Positions 63,536 through 64,000 of a stretch of 64,000 nucleotides of DNA are shown here, piece after piece. The stretch's first letter is position 1. Every line of letters starts with the position of its first letter. Location of the stretch: positions 1,112,308 through 1,176,307 of the forward strand of contig NZ_JAGHKP010000003.1 in the NCBI RefSeq assembly GCF_017742215.1. Reading direction: 5' to 3'. The position numbers and the translations under genes were made by a program. Source of the stretch: Chitinophaga chungangae. GTDB lineage: Bacteria > Bacteroidota > Bacteroidia > Chitinophagales > Chitinophagaceae. The notes under the pieces are model-generated. The model was not told where the DNA came from. It saw only the letters and a list, made by a program, of their open reading frames with translations, and did no database searches.

Positions 63536-64000
63536 TGTTCCGCTTTTTCCTCCGCAAACTCGGTTACGGCATCCTGGTATTACTGGGAGTGGTGATCGTC
63601 ATTTTCCTGCTGTTCAACGTGCTGCCCGCCGATCCGGCGCGGCTCACGCTCGGCCAGCGCACCGACCTCACGTCGCTGGAAAATGTGCGGAAGGAACTGC
63701 ACCTGGACAAACCCAAGAGCGTCCAGTTCCTGCTGTACCTCAATGATCTCAGCCCCATCGGCATCCATACCCGGCAGGAATTGAAGGAATCGCTGAACGG
63801 GGTGGCGCTTTTCAGCACGGGCGGCAATAACGCGCTGGTGCTGAAAACGCCCTACCTCCGCAGGAGCTACCAGGGGAAAAAAGACGTGTGGGAAATACTG
63901 ATGGAAGCCCTGCCCGGTACGCTGGTGCTGGCGCTGGCCGCGATGATCTTCGCCACGGTGGCGGGCATTGCGCTGGGCATTCTTTCCGCCGTAAAACAAA
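63535..64000 (+). CDS. ABC transporter permease, DppB/OppB type (partial)
   Basis: The first 155 codons are present and the gene continues beyond the window. It begins MFRFFLRKLGYGILVLLGVV, the classic DppB/OppB membrane anchor, followed by FLLFNVLPADPARLTLGQRTD and later ALPGTLVLALAAMIFATVAG. It forms the channel of a peptide or nickel ABC importer (or a related exporter in this phylum). The ATG overlaps the preceding stop by one base, so translation is coupled to the DoxX-like gene. Confidence 0.9.
   Translation, partial: MFRFFLRKLGYGILVLLGVVIVIFLLFNVLPADPARLTLGQRTDLTSLENVRKELHLDKPKSVQFLLYLNDLSPIGIHTRQELKESLNGVALFSTGGNNALVLKTPYLRRSYQGKKDVWEILMEALPGTLVLALAAMIFATVAGIALGILSAVKQ

Overview
The window is chromosomal DNA from a member of the Bacteroidota, most likely a Chitinophaga-like soil or plant-associated species. 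The evidence is a giant secreted protein with a gliding-motility-associated (type IX secretion) C-terminal domain, a SusC-type outer-membrane barrel, Bacteroidota promoters of the form TTTG-N19-TAnnTTTG with hardly any Shine-Dalgarno sequences, many Bacteroidota-restricted families (DUF4260, DUF6496, DUF2141, DUF1599, BT_3928-like, DUF6580), and moderately GC-rich coding DNA. No insertion sequence, phage gene, integrase or CRISPR array was seen, so this looks like stable chromosome rather than an island.

Layout. 1-3.7 kb: end of a metal-efflux adaptor, a CzcA/CusA RND pump, and a small Lys/His-rich secreted protein behind a tandem pair of GUAA-loop hairpins. 3.8-7.0 kb: a beta-lactamase-fold lipoprotein, serA and a DUF4260 membrane protein. 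7.0-23 kb: two paralogous small lipoproteins and a single 4991-residue adhesin-like gene whose core is about 34 HYR-like repeats, 18 of them nearly identical 246-bp units. 23.4-29.8 kb: housekeeping genes (rpmI-rplT, ispE with a bifunctional nuclease, etfBA, a TPR protein with tilS, a rhomboid protease, rlmH). 30.4-32.1 kb: two tRNA-Arg(ACG) genes and a CPA1 sodium/proton antiporter. 32.1-41.1 kb: a two-gene unit encoding a SusC-like barrel without a plug, followed 3 bp later by an alpha-2-macroglobulin-like protein that carries a SusC-type plug in its middle. A hybrid histidine kinase lies divergent to it. 41-52.3 kb: UbiA-family enzyme, histone-H1-like protein, alcohol dehydrogenase, TonB-domain protein, a 2OG oxygenase plus Ada-like zinc protein pair, MscS channel and a dipeptidyl peptidase. 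52.4-64 kb: VIT-like protein, rocD, ACBP, lepA, a PP-loop enzyme, DUF6580 protein, manA, YraN, diadenylate cyclase cdaA with folP, DUF1599 protein, a DoxX-like protein and the start of a DppB-type permease.

The most unusual content is the split TonB-dependent system at 32.1-39.2 kb. The break falls where the plug ends and the barrel begins in ordinary SusC proteins. The missing plug is embedded in a macroglobulin that keeps a thioester motif (Cys-Phe-Glu-Gln). This suggests an outer-membrane channel gated in trans by a protease-trap-like protein. Second is the homogenised repeat array in the giant gene. Third is the hairpin doublet with built-in four-codon reading frames (three sense codons plus stop) beside the metal pump.
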